A stretch of DNA of 64,000 nt, from the NCBI RefSeq assembly GCF_003610995.1, contig NZ_CP032543.1:6200001-6264000 (forward strand), written 5' to 3'. The notes under the pieces are model-generated. The model ran no database searches and was not told the DNA's origin. It saw only the letters and a list, made by a program, of their open reading frames with translations. The translations under genes were made by a program, and so were the position numbers. This stretch comes from Streptomyces griseus subsp. griseus. Lineage in GTDB: Bacteria; Actinomycetota; Actinomycetes; Streptomycetales; Streptomycetaceae. Of this stretch, positions 27,744 to 36,966 are shown in pieces (position 1 is the first letter of the stretch; each line of letters starts with the position of its first letter).

Positions 27744-28454
27744 TCAGGCGCCGGTGCTGACCAACTCGTCGGCCGGGCTGTTCACCGGCTGCGGAGCCCC
27801 GGAGAGGTCCATGACGAAGAGCGGAAGACCGATACCGTCCGCCCGGGCCCGCGCCTCGGCCTCGTACCCCGTGAGCGAGAAGAACACCCCGGCCGCCGAG
27901 GCACCCAGGGCGTTCAGCCAGAGGCACTCCACCGCGCGCAGCTCCACCGGCCGGGTCGTGGCGTCGACCTGGGCGACGAGCCCGGTGGCCCGCAGATCGA
28001 TCCCGCCGGCGGTGCGCACCCGGGGCCGGGCCACCTCCCGGTAGCCGAGCCAGGTGAGGTAGAGGGCGGCCGCGCTCACCGCGTCATGGCCGGTACGGAT
28101 CGTCCGCGGCCGGAACGAGGGGCGGGGGTGGGCCGCGGTGCGCGGCAGCGGGATGTGTGCCGGGGCGACCGGGCCGGGCGGCGGCGCGGGCTCGTCCACC
28201 GGCCGCACCGGTATCCGCAGCAGGGCCCCGCACGGGCAGCAGAGCTCCGGCTGGGGCCACTGGTCGCGCCGGTCGCAGTCGGTGCACCGGACGGTGACCC
28301 AGTCCTCGTCCCAGCTGCGCCGGGTGACCTGGACGGCCGGGGCGCCGGGCACCAGCGGCGGGACGGTCGGCGCTCCGCACGGGCATGGGTAGGCCGGTGC
28401 GACATAGGCGTGGTCCCGGTTGCAGAGCGGGCACCGGACCGGCACGGATTCCAC
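27744..28454 (-). CDS. Zinc-ribbon protein with degenerate Mrr-like (PD-(D/E)xK) domain
   Basis: A 236-residue protein starting at GTG 28454 behind GGAGGGAG. The N-terminal half has two zinc-ribbon-like Cys sets (CPLC...CPC and CTDC...CPC). A Pro-rich linker precedes a C-terminal domain resembling the Mrr restriction-endonuclease fold: TGHDAVSAAALYLTWLGYREV, GIDLRATG, VAQVDATTRPV and GVFFSLTGYEAEARARADGIGLPLFVMD. In active Mrr enzymes the second motif is Q-x-K; here it is Q-V-D, so nuclease activity is doubtful. Upstream in-frame ATGs exist but lie in the gcl promoter. Function unknown. Confidence 0.6.
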   Translation of the reverse strand: MESVPVRCPLCNRDHAYVAPAYPCPCGAPTVPPLVPGAPAVQVTRRSWDEDWVTVRCTDCDRRDQWPQPELCCPCGALLRIPVRPVDEPAPPPGPVAPAHIPLPRTAAHPRPSFRPRTIRTGHDAVSAAALYLTWLGYREVARPRVRTAGGIDLRATGLVAQVDATTRPVELRAVECLWLNALGASAAGVFFSLTGYEAEARARADGIGLPLFVMDLSGAPQPVNSPADELVSTGA

Positions 28455-28602
28455 GATCGTCTCCCTCCGGCACCTCACGCGTGGAACGGCTGCGCTCCGT
28501 GCCTCCCTCGTCACCCCATCGTCCACCAGGAGCGAGGTTCCGAGGAGGGAATCGGCGCACTTCCTGTCGGACGGTGCCGGGAGGCGGTGCGGGCGTGCGC
28601 TC

Positions 28603-28669
28603 TTGACGGCGACAGCGCCGCGTTTTAGATTGCTTCCGTATAGCAGAACTGAATTTCCGCGATACGGAA
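28603..28669 (+). promoter_or_regulatory. gcl promoter with two tandem operator-like 15-mers
   Basis: TTGACG (28603-28608) and TAGATT (28626-28631) are spaced 17 bp, a near-ideal vegetative promoter. Just downstream of the -10 lie TTCCGTATAGCAGAA (28634-28648) and the palindrome TTCCGCGATACGGAA (28655-28669), starting 21 bp apart, two helix turns. The same pair with the same spacing occurs ahead of hyi at 51832-51867. A repressor bound here would block initiation. From memory the layout fits the 15-bp AllR (IclR-family) site of S. coelicolor allantoin genes. Confidence 0.75.
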
Positions 28670-28729
28670 TTGGTGCTCTCAGGTGGCGCGACAGAGCCCG
28701 ACTCCACCAATCCCGAGCAGGAGCACTCA

Positions 28730-30502
<1,773 letters not shown>

Positions 30503-30536
30503 CGGTGTCCTGACCCTCCGTCAACTCCTCTGGTTC

Positions 30537-30574
30537 AGGCCCCCGTCCCGGATTCCTCTCCGGGGCGGGGGCCT
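30537..30574 (+). terminator. Terminator of gcl
   Basis: A 16-bp stem (30537-30552 with 30559-30574, one G-U pair) and 6-nt loop follow the gcl stop by 34 bp. Confidence 0.8.
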
Positions 30575-30638
30575 CCCCCTGTCCGGAGGTACGCTCACCC
30601 CGGGGCCTCACCGGTGGCCGAAGGGCGGGGAGCGGACC

Positions 30639-31556
30639 ATGGCCGACTACCACCGCGGCGAACTCGCCGTGCAGCACCGGGCCGGACTGCGCGACCCGGC
30701 GGCCGGCTCGCTCCGCGCCATCCGCGACGCGGTGCCCGACGCGGCCGCGGTCTTCCTCGCCCGCCAGCCGATGATCGTCGTCGGTGCCGCCGACGCCTCC
30801 GGGCGGCTCTGGTCCACCCTGCTCACCGGTGAGCCCGGCCTCCTGGGCGTACCGGATCCGCGGACCCTGACCGTCGCCGCCCTGCCCGCCGACGACGACC
30901 CGCTCGGCGCGGTGCTCCGGGAGCCCGGCACCCGGGTCGGCATGATCGCCATCGAACCGGCCACCCGGCGCCGTATCCGCCTCAACGGCACCTCGGTACC
31001 CGAGGGTGAGGGCGTACGGGTCGTTCTCGACCAGGTGATCGGCAACTGCCCCAAGTACCTCCAGAAACGGCAGTACGCCCTGCTGCCGCCGGACCGGACC
31101 GGCCGGCGCGCGGCGGTCCGCCGGGGGGACGCGCTGACCACCGTCCAGCAGCTCACCCTCGCCACCTCCGACAGCTTCTTCATCGCCACCGCCTCCCCGG
31201 ACGGCGACGCGGACGCCTCGCACCGGGGCGGCAACCCCGGCTTCCTCCAGGTGCTCTCGCCCACCCGGCTGCGCTGGCCCGACTACCCGGGCAACGCCAT
31301 GTTCCTCACCCTGGGAAACCTCGAACTCCATCCGCAGGCAGGTCTCTTGGTGCCTGATTGGGAGACCGGCGACCTCCTCCAGCTCTCCGGCACCGCCCAC
31401 ACCGACTGGGACGGGGGGCGGGCGGCGGCCGTACCGGGGGCGCAGCGCATCGTGGAGTTCCGGATCGAGGCCGTCCAGGAGACCCGGGACGCGGTACGGC
31501 TGCGCTGGAGCGATCCGGACTTCTCCCGGTTCAACCCGCCGGTGGCGCCCGGGTAG
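30639..31556 (+). CDS. Pyridoxamine 5'-phosphate oxidase-like flavin-binding protein
   Basis: A 305-residue protein with two split-barrel units typical of the PNPOx-like superfamily. Recognisable parts are MIVVGAADASGRLWSTLLTGEPGLL, VGMIAIEPATRRRIRLNGT, a KYLQKRQY segment, and the second unit SDSFFIATASPDG...DASHRGGNPGFLQVLS...YPGNAMFLTLGNL. Relatives bind FMN or F420 and reduce small substrates. It ends directly against the TetR stop (no gap), a convergent arrangement. Whether it belongs to the adjacent natural-product cluster is unclear. Confidence 0.8.
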   Translation: MADYHRGELAVQHRAGLRDPAAGSLRAIRDAVPDAAAVFLARQPMIVVGAADASGRLWSTLLTGEPGLLGVPDPRTLTVAALPADDDPLGAVLREPGTRVGMIAIEPATRRRIRLNGTSVPEGEGVRVVLDQVIGNCPKYLQKRQYALLPPDRTGRRAAVRRGDALTTVQQLTLATSDSFFIATASPDGDADASHRGGNPGFLQVLSPTRLRWPDYPGNAMFLTLGNLELHPQAGLLVPDWETGDLLQLSGTAHTDWDGGRAAAVPGAQRIVEFRIEAVQETRDAVRLRWSDPDFSRFNPPVAPG

Positions 31557-32273
31557 TCAGCAGCACGGGCAGGCCCGCACGGCATCGGTCATCACGTCCA
31601 CGACCTCGGCCTCCTGCTCCAGCAGCCCGGCGACCACGGCTTCCAGGCCCCTGCGGTGGTCGTCCCGGGAGGTGAGCCGCGCCCACCGTCTGCCGACCGC
31701 GTTGAGGCGGGGGAAGTCCACCGAGTCCAGGAATTCCAGGGCGTGTTCACGGTACTCCGGGCGCTCCGGCCGGGCCCGCACGCGCTCCCGGCTGACCCGG
31801 ATGGCGAGTTCACCCGTGGTGTAGTGCCAGATCACGCGGTACGCGTACACGGCGTCCTCCAGCGTCATCCCGCACCCGACCGCCGCGTCGACGATGCTCT
31901 CCACGACCCAGAGCGAGGACTCGCTGACGAAGTCGTCGAAGGAGAGCACCTCCACGATCCACGGGCAGTCCGCGAGGAGGTCGTGCAGCACCTGGGCGGC
32001 GGCGAGGAGGCGGGTACGGGGCTCGCTCGGCAGCACCGGGCGCGGATAGCGCCGGGCATGCGCGTCGAGGAGCAGCAGAAGCAGCTCGTCCTTGTCCTGC
32101 ACGTGGTGGTAGAGGGCCATGGCCGTACTGGACATCTCCCGGGCCAGCCGGCGCATGGAGAGGCGCTCGGGACCTTCCGTGTCGAGAATGTGCTGCGCGG
32201 CCACGAGTATCGCCTCCTGCGAGAGGCGGGGCGGGCGGCCGGTTCGGCCGGAGCGGTGTCCGCGGGACTCCAT
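31557..32273 (-). CDS. TetR-family transcriptional regulator
   Basis: A 238-residue regulator. The N-terminal HTH covers about residues 18-65 (AILVAAQHILDTEGPERLSMRRLAREMSSTAMALYHHVQDKDEL); the rest is a helical ligand-binding domain. The C-terminus ends CPCC, which is unusual. It stands at the edge of the NRPS cluster, with an 812-bp gap to the SARP gene that contains a perfect 18-bp palindrome at 32370-32387, a likely binding site. It may sense the product or an intermediate and control the SARP gene. Confidence 0.88.
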   Translation of the reverse strand: MESRGHRSGRTGRPPRLSQEAILVAAQHILDTEGPERLSMRRLAREMSSTAMALYHHVQDKDELLLLLLDAHARRYPRPVLPSEPRTRLLAAAQVLHDLLADCPWIVEVLSFDDFVSESSLWVVESIVDAAVGCGMTLEDAVYAYRVIWHYTTGELAIRVSRERVRARPERPEYREHALEFLDSVDFPRLNAVGRRWARLTSRDDHRRGLEAVVAGLLEQEAEVVDVMTDAVRACPCC

Positions 32274-33085
32274 ACATCCCTCTTTCTTCGCGAGGCAACC
32301 TGCGAACCGGCCTTGTCGTGCCTATTGTTCCGGCCACTCGGGCGAATCCGCGTCCTGGGCAGGGGAACGCGGCGGCATATGCCGCCGGGTGAATTCTTGG
32401 AGAGGGAAAGCTTGACAGACGAGTGCTGCACATAAACTGGACGGCCGGGGAATGCGCGGTCCACCGCAGTGAGGTGCGCGGACGCGTCGGGATCACCTCG
32501 CGTACCGCCACGGGCCCGCCGTCCAGGCCGAGTTGGGCTGTTGCGGCAGTATGAAATGGGGCCAGTGACAACCCACTATCGTCCCGCTACTGTTATCTTA
32601 CGCGTACGTCTCATGGATACAGGAATGGCCGGAAGAGAGGCGCCTGAGGTGGTCATCGACGGCGAGGCCGTGTTGATCGTTGAGGCAGGTACGGACTCCG
32701 AAAGGAAACGCGGAGCCTGCAATCCTGTCGGGTGTCTGAATTCCACCCGATGTCATTCACCCCGGCAGGGAATCGCCGGGGCGGCGACCACGCGGAGCGC
32801 GATCCCCCGGGGATGTCCGGGCCACTGGCCCTGAGCCGCGCGCGCCCGCGTCCCGGGCGCGACCACCTGAGCCGTCCGGCCCCACCACCCGGCCCGCCCC
32901 TCCCGGAGGGCGCACGGGCCGGACCGGCCGGTCCCGGAGCCACCCCGTGGCTCCGGCGCACCTTCGCGGCGCCTTCCGGGGCGCCCCACCGGGACCTGGC
33001 GCGAGCCGTGCCCGGACACCATCAGCAGGGCCGCCGTACCGGAGCGGTGCGGTGCGCACGCATCACGATCACAGGAGGCGACCGA
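32274..33085. promoter_or_regulatory. Long regulatory gap between TetR and SARP genes
   Basis: This 812-bp region has lower GC in its first 400 bp. The perfect palindrome CGGCGGCATATGCCGCCG (32370-32387) is the best TetR operator candidate. TTGACA (32412-32417) with TAAACT (32433-32438) is a promoter candidate toward SARP, though its 15-bp spacer is short. A 73-codon reading frame (32613-32834) with a Cys-containing C-terminal half has no ribosome site and is not called. Nothing else recognisable is present up to the SARP ribosome site. Confidence 0.5.
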
Positions 33086-34780
33086 GTGTTGGCCATGTCG
33101 GGGGAACCGTTGCGCATACAGCTCTTAGGGCCGGTACGGGTATGGCGGCAGGGGCAGGAGGTGCCTCTGGGGCCGCCCAAGCAGCGCGCGGTGCTCGCCC
33201 TGCTCGCCAGCCGGGCGGGCGAGGTGGTCGGGGTCGACAACATCGTCGACGGGCTCTGGGCGGGTGACATCCCGCAGACCGCGACGAACGGGGTCCACAC
33301 CTATGTCGCCGGGCTGCGGCGCGCGCTGGAGCCCGGGCGCAGCCGACGCGAGGCCGGGGCGATCCTCACCTCGGTCTCCGGCGGCTACTGCCTGCGGATG
33401 GACCCGGAGCAGGTGGACGCCACGCTCTTCACCCGCCGCCACGCGCGGGCCCGCAGGGAGCGGACCGGGGGGAGCCCGGACGAGGCCGTGCGGTGGTACG
33501 AGGAGGCCCTCGCGCTCTGGCGCGGCGACGCGTACTCCGGGGTGCCGGGCCCGTTCGCCGCCGTGGAGCGGACCCGGCTGCGGGATCTGCGCCTGACCGC
33601 CGTCGAGGAGTGGGCGGCCGACATGCTGGAGGCGGGGCGCCACGCGGAGGCGGTCGCCGAACTCTCCACCGCCGTGGGCGAGGAGCCGCTGCGCGAGAAG
33701 CTGCGCTGGCTGCTGATGCTCACCCTCTACCGCAGCGGACGCCAGGCGCACGCGCTGGCCGTCTACACCGAGACGAGGCAGCTCCTCGACCGGGAGCTGG
33801 GCATCGAACCGGGCGCCGAACTGCGCAGCCTGCACCAGCGGATCCTGGCCGGTCACCCCACGCTGCGCCCCGAGGCTGAGGGGGCGGCGCCCCGTCCGTT
33901 ACGGAGACCGGCGAGCAGCGCCCCCGACCTCTCAAGACCCGTGCAACTTCCCCCATTGGCACGGGGATTCGTCGGCCGGACCGAGGAACTGGAACGGCTG
34001 GAGGAGCTGTTGGACGACGAGCGCGGCGGGTACGGGGCGAGCACACCCATCGCCGTCGTCGACGGCCCCCCGGGCGTCGGAAAGACGGCGTTCGTGCTGG
34101 AGCTGGCCCACCGGCTGCTGGGCCGCTTCCCCGACGGCCAGCTCTACGTCGACCTGTGCGGCACCGGCCGTCAGGGCCGGCCGCTGAACGCCTCGGACGC
34201 CCTGGAACAACTCCTGTCCAGCCTCGGGGTCGAGAGCTCCCGGATGCCCGCCGATGTGGCCGGCCGCACCACCCTCTACCGCAGTCTGCTGCACGGCCGC
34301 CGCATGCTCGTGGTCCTCGACGAGGCCCTCGGCGCCGACCAGTTGAGGCCGCTCATACCGCGCGGATCCTCCTGTGTCCTGGCCACCGGCCGGCAGCGGT
34401 TCAGCGGGCTGGCCGCCCGCGACGGTGCCCATGTGCTCACGATGGGCCCCCTCGCCGACCATGACGCGGCGACCCTGCTCACCAGCCTCTGCGGGGGCCG
34501 GCTCCGGGGGCAGGAGGCGGCCGCGGTGCGGCTGGTGCGGCTGTGCGGCGGTCTCCCGCTGGCCCTGCGGATCGCGGCCGAGGAGCTGTCGGCCAACCCC
34601 ACCGTCCCGCTCGCTTCCATCATCGAGAGGTTCGCCGCCGCGTGTGCGGAGCGCGAGTCGCCCAGGAACCGGGAGGCGGCCCTGATCCGCCTGGTCGAGT
34701 GGGAGTCCGGGACCGGCGGGGAGGCCCCCGCGCACGTGCAGGTGGACATGGGCGACGTCCGCACCGTCGTCCTGCGCTAG
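33086..34780 (+). CDS. SARP-family pathway activator with NB-ARC-type ATPase domain
   Basis: A 564-residue activator of the AfsR/DnrI/RedD family. Residues about 1-95 form an OmpR-like winged helix (LRIQLLGPVRVW...VPLGPPKQRAVLALLASRAGEVV...TNGVHTYVAGLRRALEP). About 100-255 form the bacterial transcriptional activation domain. After a linker, GFVGRTEELERL and the Walker A VVDGPPGVGKTAF begin an NB-ARC ATPase with LVVLDEAL as Walker B. AfsR continues with TPR repeats; this protein stops after the ATPase. GTG 33086 is chosen because AGGAGG lies 7 nt upstream; ATG 33095 is an alternative. It probably activates the opposing NRPS operon. Confidence 0.92.
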   Translation: MLAMSGEPLRIQLLGPVRVWRQGQEVPLGPPKQRAVLALLASRAGEVVGVDNIVDGLWAGDIPQTATNGVHTYVAGLRRALEPGRSRREAGAILTSVSGGYCLRMDPEQVDATLFTRRHARARRERTGGSPDEAVRWYEEALALWRGDAYSGVPGPFAAVERTRLRDLRLTAVEEWAADMLEAGRHAEAVAELSTAVGEEPLREKLRWLLMLTLYRSGRQAHALAVYTETRQLLDRELGIEPGAELRSLHQRILAGHPTLRPEAEGAAPRPLRRPASSAPDLSRPVQLPPLARGFVGRTEELERLEELLDDERGGYGASTPIAVVDGPPGVGKTAFVLELAHRLLGRFPDGQLYVDLCGTGRQGRPLNASDALEQLLSSLGVESSRMPADVAGRTTLYRSLLHGRRMLVVLDEALGADQLRPLIPRGSSCVLATGRQRFSGLAARDGAHVLTMGPLADHDAATLLTSLCGGRLRGQEAAAVRLVRLCGGLPLALRIAAEELSANPTVPLASIIERFAAACAERESPRNREAALIRLVEWESGTGGEAPAHVQVDMGDVRTVVLR

Positions 34781-34792
34781 CCGGCGGCCGAG

Positions 34793-34822
34793 GGGGCGGA
34801 CACGGTCCACCGCATCCGCCCC
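34793..34822. terminator. Bidirectional terminator between SARP and exporter genes
   Basis: An interrupted hairpin: 34793-34800 pairs with 34815-34822 (8 bp), then a 2-nt internal loop on each side and a short inner CGG/CCG stem. It lies between convergent stops. Confidence 0.6.
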
Positions 34823-34834
34823 ACCACAGCGAGG

Positions 34835-36154
34835 TCAGGCCGGAAGCTCCTCCGGCCCCGTCGGCATCGTGCGCAGCTTCCCGACCGGCGACAGGAAGAT
34901 CGGCACGAGCATCGCCGCCGACAGCACCCCCGCCACCCACAGCGCCGCGTGCAGCCCCAGCACCCCGGCCAGCAGCCCGCCGACCGGCCCGCCGAGCGCC
35001 CCGCCGCCGTACAGCAGCATGCGCATCGCGGCCGTCATCCGGCCCATCAGCGGCTGCGGGGTGATGCTCTGCCGCAGGCTCACGATGATCACGTTGGAGA
35101 TGCTGGAGCCGAAGTATTCGAGGAAGAACGAGGCGACGAACAGCCCCACCAGCAGCCACGAGGGGCCGCCCGCCGCCGGGATCAGCAGCGGGCCCAGGAA
35201 GATGATGGAGACCGACACCCGGTAGGCCGTGCCCACCGAGAGGCGGCGCACCACCATCCCGGCGATCAGCGCCCCGAGCAGGCCGCCCACCGCCGCCGCG
35301 CCCATCACGAAGCCGACGGTCGCCGCCGACAGCTCCTTGTCCCGCACCGCGTACAGCAGGAACAGCGACTGCACCATGGTCAGGAAGAAGTTGCAGGAGC
35401 AGCCGACGAGCCCGATCGCGCGCAGCCACCGGTTGCCGAACACCCAGCGCAGCCCCTCGGCCAGCTCGGCGCGCAGCCGCCGCTTCTCGGTGCGGGCGGG
35501 CGGATCCGGCTCCGGCGCCCGGACCAGCAGCAGCGAGATCACCGACAGGGCGTACGAGAAGGCGTTGGCGGCCATCGCGGCGGGCGCCGAGAAGGCGGTG
35601 ACCAGCGTGCCCGCGATCCCGGGACCCGCCACATCGGCCGACGACAGGGTCGCGTTGAGCTTGGTGTTGGCCTCGAGGAGGCTGCGCCTGTCCTTCACCA
35701 GCACCGGTACGTAGCTCATCCAGCTGACGTCGAAGAGCACCGCGGCCGTGCCGACCCCGAACGCCAGCACGTACAGCAGGGGCAGGGTCAGCAGCCCGAA
35801 GTGGTACAGCAGCGGCACCAGGCCGATGAGGACCATCCGTACGATGTTGGCGCCCAGCATCACCGGGCGTTTGCGCACCCGGTCCACCCAGACGCCGAAG
35901 ACGAGGGCGAGCGCCAGGAACGGCACCAGCTGGGCGAAGCGGAGCATGCCGAGCTGCTCGGGCCCGACCTGGAAGACCAGGACCGCGGTGAGCGGCAGGG
36001 CGAGGTTGGCTATCTGGGTGCCGTACAGGGAGAGGCCCTCGCCCACCCAGAACACCATGAAGTCCCGGTTGTGCCACAGGCTCCGGGGTGGCGGGGGCTC
36101 GGCCACCTTCGCGGTGGCGGTGCCCGCGTCCCTGCGGCTGCTGTCCTCGCTCAC
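34835..36154 (-). CDS. MFS exporter of the NRPS cluster (EntS-like)
   Basis: A 439-residue major facilitator with about 12 hydrophobic helices, of the type that includes the enterobactin exporter EntS. It starts with WHNRDFMVFWVGEGLSLYGTQIANLALPLTAV, has FGVWVDRVRKRPVML after helix 2, and GPGIAGTLVTAF in helix 5. It is the last gene of the nine-gene operon. Its ATG overlaps the thioesterase stop (ATGA, 36151-36154). It most likely exports the peptide product and provides self-protection. Confidence 0.88.
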   Translation of the reverse strand: MSEDSSRRDAGTATAKVAEPPPPRSLWHNRDFMVFWVGEGLSLYGTQIANLALPLTAVLVFQVGPEQLGMLRFAQLVPFLALALVFGVWVDRVRKRPVMLGANIVRMVLIGLVPLLYHFGLLTLPLLYVLAFGVGTAAVLFDVSWMSYVPVLVKDRRSLLEANTKLNATLSSADVAGPGIAGTLVTAFSAPAAMAANAFSYALSVISLLLVRAPEPDPPARTEKRRLRAELAEGLRWVFGNRWLRAIGLVGCSCNFFLTMVQSLFLLYAVRDKELSAATVGFVMGAAAVGGLLGALIAGMVVRRLSVGTAYRVSVSIIFLGPLLIPAAGGPSWLLVGLFVASFFLEYFGSSISNVIIVSLRQSITPQPLMGRMTAAMRMLLYGGGALGGPVGGLLAGVLGLHAALWVAGVLSAAMLVPIFLSPVGKLRTMPTGPEELPA

Positions 36155-36966
36155 ACCGAAGCTCCCCTGCGCAGTGCCTGGTTGACGATCTCCGCGATGG
36201 CCACGAGCCCCGGCTCCCGCCAGATCGAGTGGTGGTCGCCCGGCACGGTGTGCTGGTCCAGGCGGCTCGCGTACGGCTCCCAGAGCAGCAGGTGCGGCTC
36301 CGACTCCGCGGCCCTGACCAGGGTGGTCGGGCCGTCGTGGACCCCGTCGATGACATGGCCGACCATCGCGTGGGCGTGCGCCCGGAACAGGGTGAACCGT
36401 TCGAGCAGGAACTCCGCGTCGAACTCCTCCGGTACGGTCCCCGAGTCCGCGATGGCCTCCAGCCGCTCCTGCGGCCCCGCCTCCGGGCCCAGCTTCGCCA
36501 GCGCCCTGTCCAGCTCCGGCGCCCCGCCGCTGACCAGCCCCAGGAAGTCATGGAGGAAGTACCGCACCAGCGCGGGCCCCGGCGGGAAGGGCTGGGTGCC
36601 GGGCAGCGCCGCGTCGATGACGACCAGCAGCGGTACCTCCTCACCCTCCGCGGCCAGCAGCCGGGCCATCTCGAAGGCCACGACCCCGCCGAGCGACCAG
36701 CCGAGCAGCTGGTAGGGCCCGTGCGGGCGGGCCGCCCGGAGCGTGGCCGTATGCACCTCGGCCAACTCCCTTATCGAATCCGCCGGTTCATCGACCCCGT
36801 CGAACCCGGGGGCCTCGAAGCCGAACACCGGGGAGCCGGGATCGAGGCGCGCCGCCAGATCCGTGTAGCAGTAGGGCGAGCCGGAGACCGGGTGGACGCA
36901 GTACACGGGCGGCAGGTCGCCGCCCGTGCGGAGCGGGACGAGGCTGTCGGTAGGGATGTCGCTCAC
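36151..36966 (-). CDS. Free-standing NRPS thioesterase
   Basis: A 271-residue alpha/beta-hydrolase like the terminal TE domains of NRPSs. Ser91 lies in LLGWSLGG, Asp118 in LLVVIDAALPG, and the His is in GDHHSIW (about 245-246). The GWSLGG elbow is typical of chain-releasing TE domains rather than of editing type II enzymes (usually GHSMG). Neither NRPS protein here has a built-in TE, so this enzyme may release the product in trans by hydrolysis or cyclisation. It overlaps both neighbours by 4 bp (ATGA). Confidence 0.88.
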   Translation of the reverse strand: MSDIPTDSLVPLRTGGDLPPVYCVHPVSGSPYCYTDLAARLDPGSPVFGFEAPGFDGVDEPADSIRELAEVHTATLRAARPHGPYQLLGWSLGGVVAFEMARLLAAEGEEVPLLVVIDAALPGTQPFPPGPALVRYFLHDFLGLVSGGAPELDRALAKLGPEAGPQERLEAIADSGTVPEEFDAEFLLERFTLFRAHAHAMVGHVIDGVHDGPTTLVRAAESEPHLLLWEPYASRLDQHTVPGDHHSIWREPGLVAIAEIVNQALRRGASV

